Below, one piece after another: positions 41,963 to 53,167 of a stretch of DNA of 64,000 nt (positions are counted from its first letter, which is position 1; every line of letters starts with the position of its first letter). Source of the DNA: Blastobasis lacticolella. Taxonomy: Eukaryota; Arthropoda; Insecta; Lepidoptera; Blastobasidae. The stretch lies in NCBI GenBank assembly GCA_905147135.1, contig LR990060.1, positions 13,470,001 through 13,534,000 of the forward strand, read 5' to 3'. Made by a program: the position numbers and the translations under genes. The notes under the pieces are model-generated. The model was not told where the DNA came from, searched no databases, and saw only the letters and a list, made by a program, of their open reading frames with translations.

Positions 41963-42215
41963 CATCATCATCATTATCATCACAGCCCATAACAGTCCAC
42001 TGCAGGACTTAGGGCCTCTCCCGCGACAGGTTATTGCCGTAATCTCCAGGCTTGGCAGGCGGGTTGGAGATCGCAGTATTGTAAATATAAAAATGGAAAA
42101 CGCTGCTGCCCATTTTCCAGCCTTCGGAGACTCTAGAACGTTTGCCTTGAAAAAGAATTGTCGCCTTGTACTACACCCACGAGTGTAAGGTTGGTGCTAT
42201 TCTGCTCTGCCGGAC
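41963..42215 (-). repeat. (GAT)n-tailed retroposon inside the hAT element
   Basis: CATCATCATCATTATCATCA tail followed by CAGCCCATAACAGTCCACTG and ending CTGCTCTGCCGGAC, lacking the last ~15 bp of the usual 5' end. Confidence 0.75.
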
Positions 42216-42216
42216 A

Positions 42217-42471
42217 ATAACAATACTCTTTTAAATAGTATTGTGTTTCTGCCGGTGAGTAAGGTTTCCAGTGCTCCCTGGGGTGGGGATTTGGGGAACC
42301 GTGGCTTTGACAGTGGAGGGGCATTTGCCTTTTTGCTGCCAGAGCAACGTGTTATAGAGGTGGGCATCGCATTAGCGATACTCTTGGTTTTGCTAATGTC
42401 TATAGGCTGTGGTGACCACTTTCCATCAGGTGGCCCGCTTGCCTGTTTGCTTACTGTATAATATAAAAAAA
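42217..42471 (+). repeat. LINE 3' end (family C) inside the hAT element
   Basis: ACAATACTCTTTTAAATAGT through CCCGCTTGCCTGTTTGC and ATATAAAAAAAC. Its A-rich 3' end abuts the right copy of the 23-bp duplication, so this unit probably created the duplication. Confidence 0.7.
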
Positions 42472-42503
42472 CATGATACAGTGTTGGCAACCCTGTGCGC
42501 CGG

Positions 42504-43242
42504 TAATTTCGTACTTGCTTACAGGCCGGGGATTCCAATTTGGGATAAACACCGGACTAAATTGATTTTTTTCGACACAAGGCCCTTGTTAACGAACGTG
42601 TATTAAAATATTGGACGGGCTTTAAAGTGACGAGTAAGGTCGCGTTCACACGTACGCTTCATTTACTACATCCATACAAACATTATTAAGCTTTTACATT
42701 TAAGTATTTTATTTATTTATTTATTCGTATGGCTTTTTAGGTCGTATAACAATATGATTAGCAAAACATTACGATGTAATTTTCTCCCTCAAATTCTGTA
42801 TCCAAAAGATTGCGTATAATAAGTATTTATTAGTAGGAAAGGAAGTACAGGATCGAATTAGTAGAACAGTAGGGTTTGAACCACTGCCAAGTCTTATCAA
42901 AATCCGTTCAGTAATTTTTGCGTGGGGTATAGCATGATTCCGGGGGAACTACTTTTGATTTAGGCTGTGTTTTTAGAAAAAAAGTGAAGTAGAAAGCGGA
43001 CCCTGGCAGAAGCTGGGATTGACCACTCGAATGATGATGATGATGATGATTCTAGGATATAAGCAACATCATTGCCAAATTTTATCAAAATCTCTTCAGT
43101 TTATTTTTGCGTGAAGGTTTATAGCATTACCCCGTGGAACTACTTTGAATTTCGGCATTTTCACCTACTTCATCAAAATCCAAGAGAGTGAGGTTTTGAA
43201 AGAGGTAAGGCAAAGGCACAACAGGTACCCCTTGGAATTAAA
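42504..43242. other. No gene; scattered repeat fragments
   Basis: Contains two copies of the phrase resembling AAAATCCGTTCAGTAATTTT (42900, 43085) followed by GGAACTACTTTTGATT-like words, and a GAT simple tract at 43032-43050. Confidence 0.4.
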
Positions 43243-43520
43243 CCCACACGCCCGACTGTGGAAGTACCCCCACCTTACAGAATTCCGCAACCTACAATAC
43301 TATTTTAAATAGTTTTGTGCTCCTGCCGGTGAGTAAGGTTTCCAGTGCTCCATGGGGCAGGGATTTTGGGAGCCGTGGCTTTGGCAGTGGACCTCGCACA
43401 TTTGCTACCAGAGCATGGTGTTTTAAGTAAGTAAGTTAATACGTTTACGGGGTCGGCTACACGCTAGTGACACCCCTCGTATTGCAAACATCCTATATGA
43501 TAAATCCTATAAACTGCTAT
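43243..43520 (+). repeat. LINE 3' ends, family C joined to family A
   Basis: 43243-43425 is a family C copy (CGCCCGACTGTGGAAGTACC, CCAGTGCTCCATGGGGCAGG). It is followed at 43440-43515 by a degraded family A terminus (GTTTACGGGGTCGGCTACAC, TATTGCAAACATCC). Confidence 0.55.
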
Positions 43521-43935
43521 AGGCTACAAAAAAATAATTAAGATATCCGGTTAGTAGATTTTGCGTGAAGGAGTAACAAACATACAAACATCATCCAAAG
43601 CACGAGTAGCATCAGTAGAATCGTCTTATGAACATCGGTCGATTTATACCGAACTTTATCAAAATGGCCCTACGGTTCCACTGTGAACAGATTTAACAGA
43701 CTGACACTGTCATAACTGTGTTACTTATAATAAGGATATTAATTTCCTCTTTTTAAGGCGATCGATCGAAGCTACGTGTCCCATACAACCGCTCTTGATG
43801 GGGATTATCTACGTTCCCACATTTTGATATTATTACACTCGGATTAAGGTCAATCATAATATTGTTATTATCGGAAAATAAAAGCGGGAGCGCGAGTCGG
43901 ACTTGCGTGGTCGGGGTTCCGTAGAAGCTTAGTGC

Positions 43936-44036
43936 GACTGGCACCAAATTCTTAAATGCATTTAAACAAGAAACTTCATATGAAAAAACGTTAAATGTCA
44001 TTCTTAAAAGAGTTAAAGAATTTGGTGTAAGCCGGG
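43936..44036. mobile_element. Short palindromic MITE with 8-bp TSD
   Basis: CTTAGTGC at 43928-43935 and 44037-44044 flank a 101-bp element whose ends (GGCACCAAATTCTTAAA and TTAAAGAATTTGGTGTAAGC) pair with each other. It is related to 7073-7191. Confidence 0.7.
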
Positions 44037-44114
44037 CTTAGTGCAGAAGTAGAGCAAGGCTTTCTTGTTTTGTTTATCTTTATGTCTTTTGTTTATATAT
44101 CCTATAGGAGTCAT

Positions 44115-44462
44115 TACCATCTTGGCGTTAATGTCCCGGTTGTGCTCTCGCGCACGAGGGTCCGGGGTCCGCCTTGACAATGATCCAGGATTCGGCAGGT
44201 CAAGTAATTACAGTGGAGCGACTGCCATCTGACCTCCATGACCCTGCTACCAGGGGAACCTGACCAGATTGGATCATGGTTGCACATCCAGTCGCCTGAA
44301 TGTGCAGGTTTCATCACGGTGTTTTCCCTCACCGTAAGAGCATCGGTTAGTATTCAACTAATGTACATAACTCAGAAAACAGTCATTGGTACATTGCCGG
44401 AGCGGGATTCGAACACGGGACCTCTGGCTTACGATTTGCATACTCTAACCGCCACCGACTCT
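44115..44462 (-). repeat. tRNA-derived SINE (family S2), full length
   Basis: From ATCTTGGCGTTAATGTCCCG through a TGACCTCCATGACCCTGCTA block to the head (GGATTCGAACACGGGACCTC, AACCGCCACCGACTC). Highly similar to 38897 and 23579. Confidence 0.8.
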
Positions 44463-46390
44463 ATATATCCTATAGGAGTATCAACTCTTAACATTGTAAA
44501 AAACAGTTTAAAAAAAAGTAATTTCTTAAATAATTGTCGTTTATTGAATTTTATTATTCTACGTCAACATTACGATTGTTTATGATGTTTGTGATTGTTT
44601 TTTTTTTTTAATAATATGTAATAAATGTGGTACATAGGTTTTTATTTGTATAATTCGCCAAACTGTAAAACAGTTTGTTGGCGAAGGTTTGCACTCTCTA
44701 TGCTTTCCATATCTTTACCCTACCAAAGCAGCACAAAAAAAAAATCTGAATCAGGTTGCGAATTTATTTTAAAATGTACGACATAACTGATTCTATTAGA
44801 TTCTGTTGACTTATAGAAGCTTGATTTTGTTTTGTAACCTACCCTTGCTTATATTATAAACCTTCCTCTTGAATCACTGTAAGTATATATTGTTGAAAAC
44901 CGCATAAAGTAGTTTAAAAGATCTAAGCATACATAGAAACATATGCGGGAAGCGACTTTGTTTGCTATATTACTACCAACGTACTACCTATATTGGTGTT
45001 AAATTTGAATTTTCAAAGTAATATACGGAACCCTAAAACCGCGATCCCAAGACAAGGCTTGATCGGATCATTGCCCCTTAACGTGGACACGGCGTTTGTT
45101 GATACTGAGATTTTGTTGTGGATAAAAAAATAAGGATATCTTTTTTAAAAGAGCTTTTTGGAGCTGCCGCCTTCTTTATTTCTGCCGCCAAGCAATAATG
45201 CTTGTTTACAAGAAAGTTAAGTAATAATGATGTTTTTTAGATGGTATTTTTGTGTAAGGTTATGTCTAATAATATAACCAGGGCCTTTTTAAGGCAACAG
45301 TGAATAGGCACAATTTAGGTAAGGATGATACACCACCGTCTGCATTGTGACTTACCAGCTGGTGCGATATATGTATGTTGATTCGAGAAGTGTTTCATAT
45401 TAGAATGAAGTGCAAACTCTTTGAAACTAAAAATAGTATATACTGGCTGGCATTAATTCATGTTTTAAAAAGAAAAAGAAATTGTTTCTTTTAACAGTAA
45501 ACTTTTGTTTGCAGTCTGTCGTAGATGGTTGTCTAAAATGGAAAAGATTGCGCTTGAAACTTCACTAAATAGCATTTAATTCAAGTTGACTACAACGTAC
45601 TCATTCTCACTCTTTACTGAACGCCCGTAGTACGTACACACTCACACCCGTATCCCATAGGGGTAGGTAGAGACTATTGAGTGCAACAAGCTACGATCCT
45701 GCTGGTCTAGCCATCTTTGACAGCTCCGCTTGCGTGATGCAGAAAGTAGTAGAAAGTTGACAGCTCGAAGTTCGACTATTTCTACCAACATCTACATTGA
45801 CTCTGATTGTGTAGGATCATCCGCCAATCCGCCTCCTTTGTACACCGAAAGTACGTTAATTGTCTATGGACCAAGAATTTCTACCACAAACAGCTTATGT
45901 CAGATAACGTTAGCTTATGTCAAATCCCATAATTTTTTTATACCACAAACGATTGTAGATTAGCGATTGTACATTAACGCAACCTATTGGCTAAGGCCGC
46001 TGATACCTGTCTATAAGCTATAAAAAATTACAGTAAATTGTAAGTATGTAATTATAGGTTCAATATCTCCTTTTCATTAGCCAACAATGTTAACAACCTA
46101 ATGTTTGTACAAACCTCCAAGGTCTCCGTCTAACCAGATACCACGCCACAAAAAAAAATTGCGATTCCCGCCACTGGACCCAGCGGGAAGCCCCGCGGTG
46201 AATATTTGACGCCTACTTAACACCACCAAGGCTTAAGCCTTGGTGAGCTTCAGTTTTTTCATACGAAATTAATTCCCGCCCGCTACGTACAGTTAGCACA
46301 GCAACGTTGGACTGGGGCCAAGGAATACGGAATTCTTGCTTTTTACACACAGCCAGGACTAGTTACCAACGCTTCTAGCTAAAACGCGCT
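44463..46390. other. No gene recognised
   Basis: Contains a short dispersed-repeat phrase near 45643-45672 (CACACCCGTATCCCATAGGG GTAGG) and otherwise AT-rich sequence. A 77-codon frame at 45730 has no motif. Confidence 0.35.
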
Positions 46391-46666
46391 CATCATCACA
46401 GCCCGTAACAGTCCACTGCAGGACTTAGGGCCTCTCCCACGAAAGGGGCGGTTATTGCCATAATCTCCACGCTTGGCAGGCGGGTTGGAGATCGCAGTGT
46501 ATAAATGTAACAATGAAAAATGCTGCTGTCCATTATCCAGTCTACGGAGACCCTTGATCTTTTGCTTCGAAAACATTAGTCGCCTTGTACGACACCCGTG
46601 AGTGTAAGGGATTGGTGCTATTCTACTCTGCCGGACACCACACAGCCATAATCATTATAGTACAAA
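46391..46666 (-). repeat. (GAT)n-tailed retroposon with 10-bp TSD
   Basis: Bounded by AAAACGCGCT at 46381-46390 and 46667-46676. On the minus strand it starts near GGCTGTGTGGTGTCCGGCAG and ends CTGTGATGATG. The flanking duplication directly supports retroposition of this family. Confidence 0.8.
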
Positions 46667-46676
46667 AAAACGCGCT

Positions 46677-46862
46677 ACGATATCTTAAAAAAGCGCTAGA
46701 TTTCCAGATTTTGTATGAAAACCGTCTATAAAAAGGCGCTAAATGTACAAAAATGAAGCGCTGAATGTATGAATACCATTTCGCACCAAAAAGTGTCAAA
46801 AATCTGCTAGATCTAGCGCTGAAAGCGCTTTGGCCACCCTGGCCAGGGCCCAGTTTTGGTAT
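46677..46862. mobile_element. Possible hAT-like remnant rich in AGCGCT words
   Basis: The right end TTTGGCCACCCTGGCC has a CAGGGTGGCCAAA-type terminus on the minus strand, and the interior repeats GCGCTAGA/GCGCTGAA. The retroposon at 46391 inserted in its left part. A matching left end near 46352 (CCAGGACTAGTTACC) is too degraded to be sure. Confidence 0.3.
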
Positions 46863-46989
46863 ATTGTAGCCAAATAGGTCGCAAACGATTGTACGGGTCG
46901 TTTACTGGTGTGGTATTTCACAAACCCGTAGGCGGTTACATTGAAATATCTAACTATTGTATTGTTGTAATTGGTCGAAACAAGCTTTG

Positions 46990-47195
46990 CATTTTTTTAT
47001 ACCATTAACATGGCAAACGAGCTTACTATCTGCCTGGTGGTAAGCTGTAACCGCAGCCTATGGACGTTTGCAATACCAGGGGTCCGATTTTTTAAACCGT
47101 TCGCATCGGGTCAGATTTTTTAATCCTTTGGAACCGCACAGTTCGCCACCAATTTGGCTCCAAGGCGTGAGGATGGACTATCTGTCGATGCTATA
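46990..47195 (-). repeat. LINE 3' end (family A)
   Basis: TTATACCATTAACATGGCAA, GGACGTTTGCAATACCAGGG, then AACCGCACAGTTCGCCACCA and TTGGCTCCAAGGCG, which matches 947-1010 in reverse and shows that the family extends upstream of the W-N-E-L-P motif. Confidence 0.6.
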
Positions 47196-47489
47196 GCTAG
47201 CGGGATTACTTCCCGCTAGCTTATGCTACCGACGCTCTCTTCCTGCCCCTCCAAAATACCATAATACGTACCCAAAATTCATAACACCCCACTCGATTTC
47301 CTGCAAACTTTACCAGCGGTCCGTACCGCAAGTGCTATGGATAAGCGGATAGCTTTAATTGTTTGGAACGGATGCGGATGGTGGCGGGATTAGCCGCTCG
47401 CTGTGCAGGGGGAACACCGCCTGATCTTCCAGAGCTCTGTACGGGCTTTTTATAGCCTACAGGCTTTGGCTCGTGGCTTTGGTCGCGTA

Positions 47490-47805
47490 TTTTTGCACTC
47501 TGACGAAAGAAGGGGCGTGCTGTAAGGTTGACGTGTGTGATTTTGGGTCTGGGTGTCTCTTTGTGGCGTTGTAGCTCGCGAACGGATGAATCGATTTCGA
47601 TACGGTTTCCGTTATTTAAAAGCCAGTTTAATTGAGATGGTTCTTAGCTTTGTTTCGTTTTGACGCTTTCTGTCCAATTATACTGGATTCCGAATAAAGG
47701 AAACCTCATAGAAATCGGTCCATCCCTTCGGACACGACGATGCCACTGACAGAAACATAGAGCCACTGGTCCACAATCCTCTTTTTATGACGGTGGTTGA
47801 AAACA
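47490..47805. mobile_element. Foldback copy of family D
   Basis: The left arm (TGTGGCGTTGTAGCTCGCGA, CGATTTCGATACGGTTTCC) and the right arm (GAAATCGGTCCATCCCTTCG, ACGATGCCACTGACAGAAAC) are the same repeat in opposite orientation, about 110 bp each around a ~70-bp centre. It suggests that family D units are arms of a foldback or long-TIR element. Confidence 0.5.
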
Positions 47806-48480
47806 GCCCCTAGCAGTCCACCTGGTGTTATACAAACGTTATATATAGGTACTAAAAGTTGAAACCGATTATAGACTTGAACCCTGTGGCATAGGATTTG
47901 CTTGGCAGCCAAACTTTCTATTAAGATTATTTAGTATATCTTTGTAATCTCATATTTCTTTCTTTCTTAAGTTTAATAATTGTTTACCATAATCTAAAAT
48001 ATGATGTGGCGCTATAGGTGATTTCACTGATTCCCAAGATACAGGTTATTCCTAGTTTGGGAAGCAGGGCAACAAAAATTGTTATGTACTTATCACACCT
48101 GCCATTTTAACATGTACCTTACTGTATTTTATATAAATTAAGAGAGTATTATTAAAAAAAAAATCACGAACAAACAAACAGACGATTCTCCCCGTATATC
48201 AGTATCTACGTCTCTAGTTGTTACAAAACAAAAAGCTTAATTTATTACTCTGTTATTTCTCTGCTTTTTAATTTAATTCAAAGTGACAGGTGGATAAGCC
48301 TGCGGTGAGACGTAGCCGGGCTTTGCCGCCAGGATAATATTCAAATCGCTTCATATACACCTTTTTGTGTCATAATTACACCTTTTTATCACGTTTTTAG
48401 CACCTCTTTTGTCATATACACCTCTGTGATGGGGCCTAAAATTAATATGGAGTTACGTTATTTGATATTCCTCTAAATTC
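47806..48480. other. No gene recognised
   Basis: AT-rich; no supported feature. Confidence 0.35.
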
Positions 48481-49010
48481 GGTGTTGGCCTGATGTGTGT
48501 GTCGTGATAAAGTCAGGAGTAACGCGGCGCGGTGGACAGGCGCTTGTTTGTACGTCGGTTTCTAATTATTTTAATTTAATATTATGTCGGGGAGCGTCGG
48601 TGGTCCGAGTCTTGTTTGGACCGGCATGCTGAGTACACGTGCGCCCGCGCCTCCGTCGCGGCCGAGCGCAACCCCTCAAAGGCACAAAAAATTTACGACC
48701 CGCCCTTTGTCGAGCACTATATGCGTTGCGTTTACTAAATTTTTTCGCATAGAATTAGTTAAAGTGAAATCTAAAGTTTTAGCTAATCCTAACTTTGTGT
48801 CAGAAAATTTGTTGTAGTAGTACCTAGAGTTAGAAGTGATAGTGATAATGAGTGAATCGGACTCTAATGGACACGAGCAATCGAACAATCGCGCATCTAC
48901 AGTGCAATATCTGGTTCCGTCTCGTACCTACATGATCAGACCTGACCTGAAATCAACGGAGATTCCCAGTGGTCCCAGTAGGTAGCTCCGTGGCGGAACT
49001 ATCTACTTAC
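48481..49010 (+). other. GC-richer block with short frames, origin unknown
   Basis: A GC-rich stretch (48490-48720) holds a 77-codon frame starting at 48584 and a 46-codon frame starting at 48848. The first 25 bases of the former recur exactly at 52761-52785, where they run into a SINE head. No protein family is recognised. It could be the 5' part of an unidentified retroelement. Confidence 0.25.
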
Positions 49011-50640
49011 ACTATCCATCATATATCTGGTGAGAGCGTTCCTATTATTTTTCTAGTGCCCCAACCTATTGATATCGGTGTTTAAGGTACACATAGTAAT
49101 AATTTGATATTACTATATTATCTTGGGACTCTATTCATAGAATTAAGCACTTGTTATTAGTTGGTGCACAGAAGACAGCACCTCAACCTACCCTGTTTAG
49201 AGTTTGAACCGTCTCCGTAGGCTGATGTTCTGGTAGTTGTACATATTTAAACATAGTTTTACCAGCCAGCTTTTAGCACCAGCGTGACATCTGCTCTGGC
49301 TGGACGTTACCTTGTGCAAATTTAATTTATTTTCAGTTAATTATAGCTTTTTAGTCACAAAGAAAGATTTTATAAGACAAATATAATTGGCGTTTAGAGG
49401 GATACGTATATCTCAAACTAACAGTAACACGAATTAATCTGACTATGCAAATATCGATCCTTTTTAATTATATCCTGAGCCGTCCAATACCGCTATAGGT
49501 TACTCATATTTTAACTAATTGCCTTTCAAGCTTTCTCCACAGCTGTAACAATCCACAATAATACGTACGAAAACTCGCGCTCCACAATACAGTAAAACTA
49601 CTACCTACTTTGCAACGCATTGTATAACTTTAAAAAACCGTACACCATAACCATAACTAAAGTATCGGGTCTTCCGCGAAACGCAATAAACACAGGAAAG
49701 AAATCGACAAAAAATTGTTGAAGAGCTCTGACCGGGCACTTGAAATCAATAAACGCACATTTGTAGACTGGTTCCCAACGGAATGGAGATAAAAAACTAT
49801 TGCCTGACCATTTCCATGAACAAAGCAACTGCAACATCTGGCGCACCGAACATGGCAAACGAAAAACAGACGTCAATAAGACAGTCGATTATCAAACAAA
49901 TGAAGACATTCCCACCTAATATTTTATCACTAGGCAGTGCGTCCAGACTTAGCGACATACGCAGCGAATAACAGGAAAAGACATACTCTGCTCAGCTTTT
50001 CTATTAATATTAAAATAAAATGCGGACATAGAAAACCAATAGTTAATCCTTCGACGATGATAGATTTCTTCGTACAGAAAACGAATAAGCTTCGAACTGC
50101 ATTCACAACCACTGCAATAAGTACCATAATGCTAACCTCACAAGGGCCTCAACATAGTACAACCTAAAAGCCAACTTTATATTGAAGAAACTAGACGTGA
50201 TAATCCAGTTAGGAAGTTATTTGACGACTTTCTTATAAGACCGATCTATAGATAACCACATGTTCACTCTCGAGCGGGTACCGCATTCCAATTGGAGAGC
50301 GGGCACCAGAAAATAGTTTACAGTCCTAGATTGCTATGACTTCATTAAAGACCCAATAAGTGTAAAGCACGAACGTGCGGAAGGTACGTATTTACCACTC
50401 GCAATACTGACCAACACGGGAACATTAACTGAATGTTTCGGATAAGCTATCTGGGACCGGATATCGAGAGACAACATAAACTCTCGGCTATAGGACATCG
50501 ACAAATAACACTAGAAGAATAGCTGACAGCCGCTGAGTGGCCGATTTCGACATTACACCTGAACAAAGGAATAGATCTAAGTTTATGGTCCTTGCTGTGA
50601 GCAGGCCACCGACTGAGAGACTACATTAAAGAATGGCTGA
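49011..50640. other. No gene recognised; possible retroelement debris
   Basis: Two overlapping plus-strand frames (49783-49971, 49937-50167) and minus-strand shadows carry no motif I can name. From about 50440 words such as GACATCGA and AGAAGAATAGCTGA foreshadow the minisatellite that follows. Confidence 0.3.
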
Positions 50641-51530
50641 ATGTTACGGATATGCTACGGGCGATTTGTTGGGACAACATTAAGAAAAACAGCTAACAGG
50701 TACGGGTACACTACGTTACTTGGAAAGTTACGGGTATTCTGCTGCGATAAGACAAGAATTCGAGAGATGACATAATAAGGACGGTTGAAGGTCACGAGTT
50801 CGCTGTTTATGACAGGGTATCGAAGAAACATTAAGAAGAATAGCAGAAAGACAAGAATTGAAGAACAGCTGATATTGTAGGCAGGTTGCGACAGGACTTC
50901 AATGGACATCACAAGAAGGATAGCCAAAAATTACGGGTACGCCGCTTGCGACAGGACTTCAGTAAAACATAAAAGAAGAATAGCTGAAGGTTACGGGTAC
51001 GCAGATCATGACAGGACATCGAAGGAAAATTTAGAAGAATAGCAGAAAGACAAGAGTTGAAGAATAGCTGATAGTGTAGCCGGGTTGCGACAGGACTTCG
51101 ATGGACAACATAAGAAGAATAGCAGAGAGACAAGAGTTCAAGAATAGCTTATAGTGTCAACGGGTTGTGACAGGACTTCGAGGGACACATAAGAAAAATA
51201 GTCTAAAATTACCGATACGCTGCTTGCGACGGGACATCGAAGGAAAATCAAGAAGAACAGCAGAAGGACGAAGAGTTGAAGAATAGCTGGTAGTGTAGGC
51301 GGGCTGCGACAGGACCTCGATGGACAACATAAAAAGAAAATCCTAAAATTACGGGTACGCTGCTTGCAAGAGGACATCGAAAGAAAATTAAGAAGAATAG
51401 CAGAAAGACAAGATAAAGAATAGCTGATAGTGTAGGCGGGTTGCGACAGGACTTCGATGGACAACATGAGAACACTAGCCGAAAATTACGGATACGCTGC
51501 CGGCGACAGGACGTCATTAGAAAATATTAG
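50640..51530. repeat. Dimeric minisatellite, ~137-bp unit
   Basis: The phrase GCGACAGGACTTCGATGGAC or a close variant recurs at about 50888, 50947, 51010, 51087, 51167, 51229, 51306, 51367, 51444 and 51504. Spacing mostly alternates about 60 and 77 bp, making a 137-bp higher-order unit. The second conserved phrase is AAGAAGAATAGCAGAAAGAC. Upstream copies are more diverged. The long minus-strand frames over it are products of the repeat. Confidence 0.85.
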
Positions 51531-51630
51531 AAGTCACGGGTGCGACGGCGGGACATCAAAAGACAACAAATCACGAAGATCAAACCAGCAGAGCTCTCCG
51601 AGGGACCAATTACAGCAGTCAATATCCTTC

Positions 51631-51633
<3 letters not shown>

Positions 51634-51720
<87 letters not shown>
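51634..51720. repeat. (TA)n microsatellite, ~43 units
   Basis: An uninterrupted TA tract of about 87 bp between the minisatellite and the first direct repeat. Length may vary or be mis-assembled. Confidence 0.95.
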
Positions 51721-51723
<3 letters not shown>

Positions 51724-51902
51724 GAGCACACCAGCTCTTTGGGTGAGAACCGTGCCATCTGCTGGGCTTGGTGGCTCAAAATACAAGTACAGACGACGGA
51801 ACTACCGATGATGGCGACGACATACTTGGTTCTCGCTGATATGACCTACATACACCCTTGCAGAAGCATTTCTGGCTAGTGTTGTACCTGGAACGGAACG
51901 GA
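51720..51902 (+). repeat. Direct repeat, left copy (~183 bp)
   Basis: ATCCGGAGCACACCAGCTCT through TGTACCTGGAACGGAACGGA. It is repeated at 52568-52750 with scattered substitutions, one copy on each side of the LINE ORF fragment. Confidence 0.8.
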
Positions 51903-52326
51903 ATCTTAGATGGTAAAACCATCACAAAAATAATCAAAGTCCGTAGACTATCGTATATCGGCCACATAATAAGATGCGACACACCACACATACTGCACGC
52001 AGCCAGAGAATACAGAGAAAACAAACGCAAAGTCGGCCGGCCGACCCTTACATGGGAGGACTTGCTAGATCAGGACATAGACAAGTATACCAGAAGATCC
52101 AAAGAATCCTGGAATGAATTAGCACGAAACAGGACCCTGATGGAAAGGGAAGCAGATAAAGTATATAAATCACCGGAAACGGATTCCGAATCAGAGCCAG
52201 AGAGCCTACCAACCTCCTGCACTGCAAACAAATCCGCAGAAGATGACCAGGATCAACCCGAAACAACACCCACTGCAGAGCCAACAGAACACCATAACCG
52301 GAGCAGAATCAACCACAGCAGTCTAT
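51903..52326 (+). pseudogene. Non-LTR retrotransposon ORF C-terminus, RTE/Dong-like
   Basis: The frame, open from 51858, reads ITKIIKVRRLSYIGHIIRCD, REYRENKRKVGRPTLTWEDL and SWNELARNRTLMEREAD. R-R-L-x-x-x-G-H-x-x-R, G-R-P-x-x-x-W-x-D and A-R-x-R-x-x-x-x-R are the C-terminal signatures of RTE/Dong-type reverse transcriptase ORFs. A Glu/Ser/Pro-rich tail follows to a stop at 52326. The N-terminal polymerase is missing; its place is taken by the direct repeat and (TA)n. Intact for about 140 codons, so decay is limited. Confidence 0.65.
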
Positions 52327-52567
52327 AGCATCCATCTTTTATATATTTACACACCAAGTATAGTATCTATCCTCCCTCACACTGGCTCGATGTATGAATT
52401 CTTGTCGGTTCTAATCTAACTCCTGTCGCTCCCATCCTGACTGCGAAAGCCCTACAGTCCCCTCGCATCTACGTGCGCACTGGTATCTCGGGCTGGAGGT
52501 AGCGCAAATCAGCCGGGGACGCGATGTGGTGTCGCTTAAGTCCAACAACTCCCACGTCCGCGACGGT

Positions 52568-52750
52568 ATCCGGAGCAAACCAGTTCTTCGGGTGATACCC
52601 GTGCCACCCGCTGAATTCGGTTGCTCAAAATACAAGTACAGACGACGGAATCACGGACGTAGGCGACATCATACCTGGTTCTTTCTGATATGACCTACAT
52701 ACACCCTTGCAGAAGAACTTCTGGCTGGTGTTGTACCTGGAACGGAACGG
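52568..52750 (+). repeat. Direct repeat, right copy (~183 bp)
   Basis: ATCCGGAGCAAACCAGTTCT through TGTACCTGGAACGGAACGGA, then three AACGG repeats. Roughly 85% identical by eye to 51720-51902. Confidence 0.8.
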
Positions 52751-52766
52751 AACGGAACGGATGTCG

Positions 52767-53055
52767 GGGAGCGTCGGTGGTCCGACTCGTAAGTGAGCGG
52801 TATCGGGTTCGAATCCCAATGCGTCAGGTACTAATAACTCTTTTCTGAGTTGAAATTAGTGTAAATTTGTTGAATACTAACCGATGTTCTTACGGTGAGG
52901 GAAAGCAGCGTGATAAAACCTGCACATTCAGGCGACTGGTAGCAGGATGGCAGTCGCTCCACTGTAATTTCTAGACTTGCCAAATCCTGGATTATGGTCA
53001 AGGCGGAGCCCGGGCCCTAGTGTGCGAAAGTACAACCGGGATATTAACGCCAAGC
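52767..53055 (+). repeat. tRNA-derived SINE (family S2)
   Basis: Head GGAGCGTCGGTGGTCCGACT, B box GGTTCGAATCC and the standard body, with a short internal deletion after CATTCAGGCGACTGG. It ends ATATTAACGCCAAGCAG. Confidence 0.75.
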
Positions 53056-53167
53056 AGTTTTTTTTTGTCTTTAATTTATTATTATGGCTTGCAGAGTCGC
53101 GATTTAAACTCGTATGTCCTTTTGTGGAAAGTTTAGGTTTATGGGCCACCTTTCACCACCTTTCTCC

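Larger units (their letters stand above)
41531..42495. mobile_element. hAT-type MITE with nested insertions
   Basis: The ends CAGGGTTGCCAACTTAGCAC and GTTGGCAACCCTG are flanked by TGCGTCAG (41523-41530) and TGCGCCGG (42496-42503), an 8-bp duplication with two transitions. The original element was about 430 bp and rich in TAGCAC/GCACTA words. Between 41960 and 42471 it contains later insertions bounded by a 23-bp near-identical duplication (41937-41959 and 42472-42494). No transposase. Confidence 0.75.

Noticed and set aside
50655..51517. Minus-strand frames with recurring peptide phrases, suggesting a repeat protein
   Set aside because: The periodicity is that of the DNA minisatellite. The frames overlap each other and no stable frame runs through the array.
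50640..51530. CRISPR-like array
   Set aside because: The whole unit is repeated, not short repeats with unique spacers, and the genome is eukaryotic.
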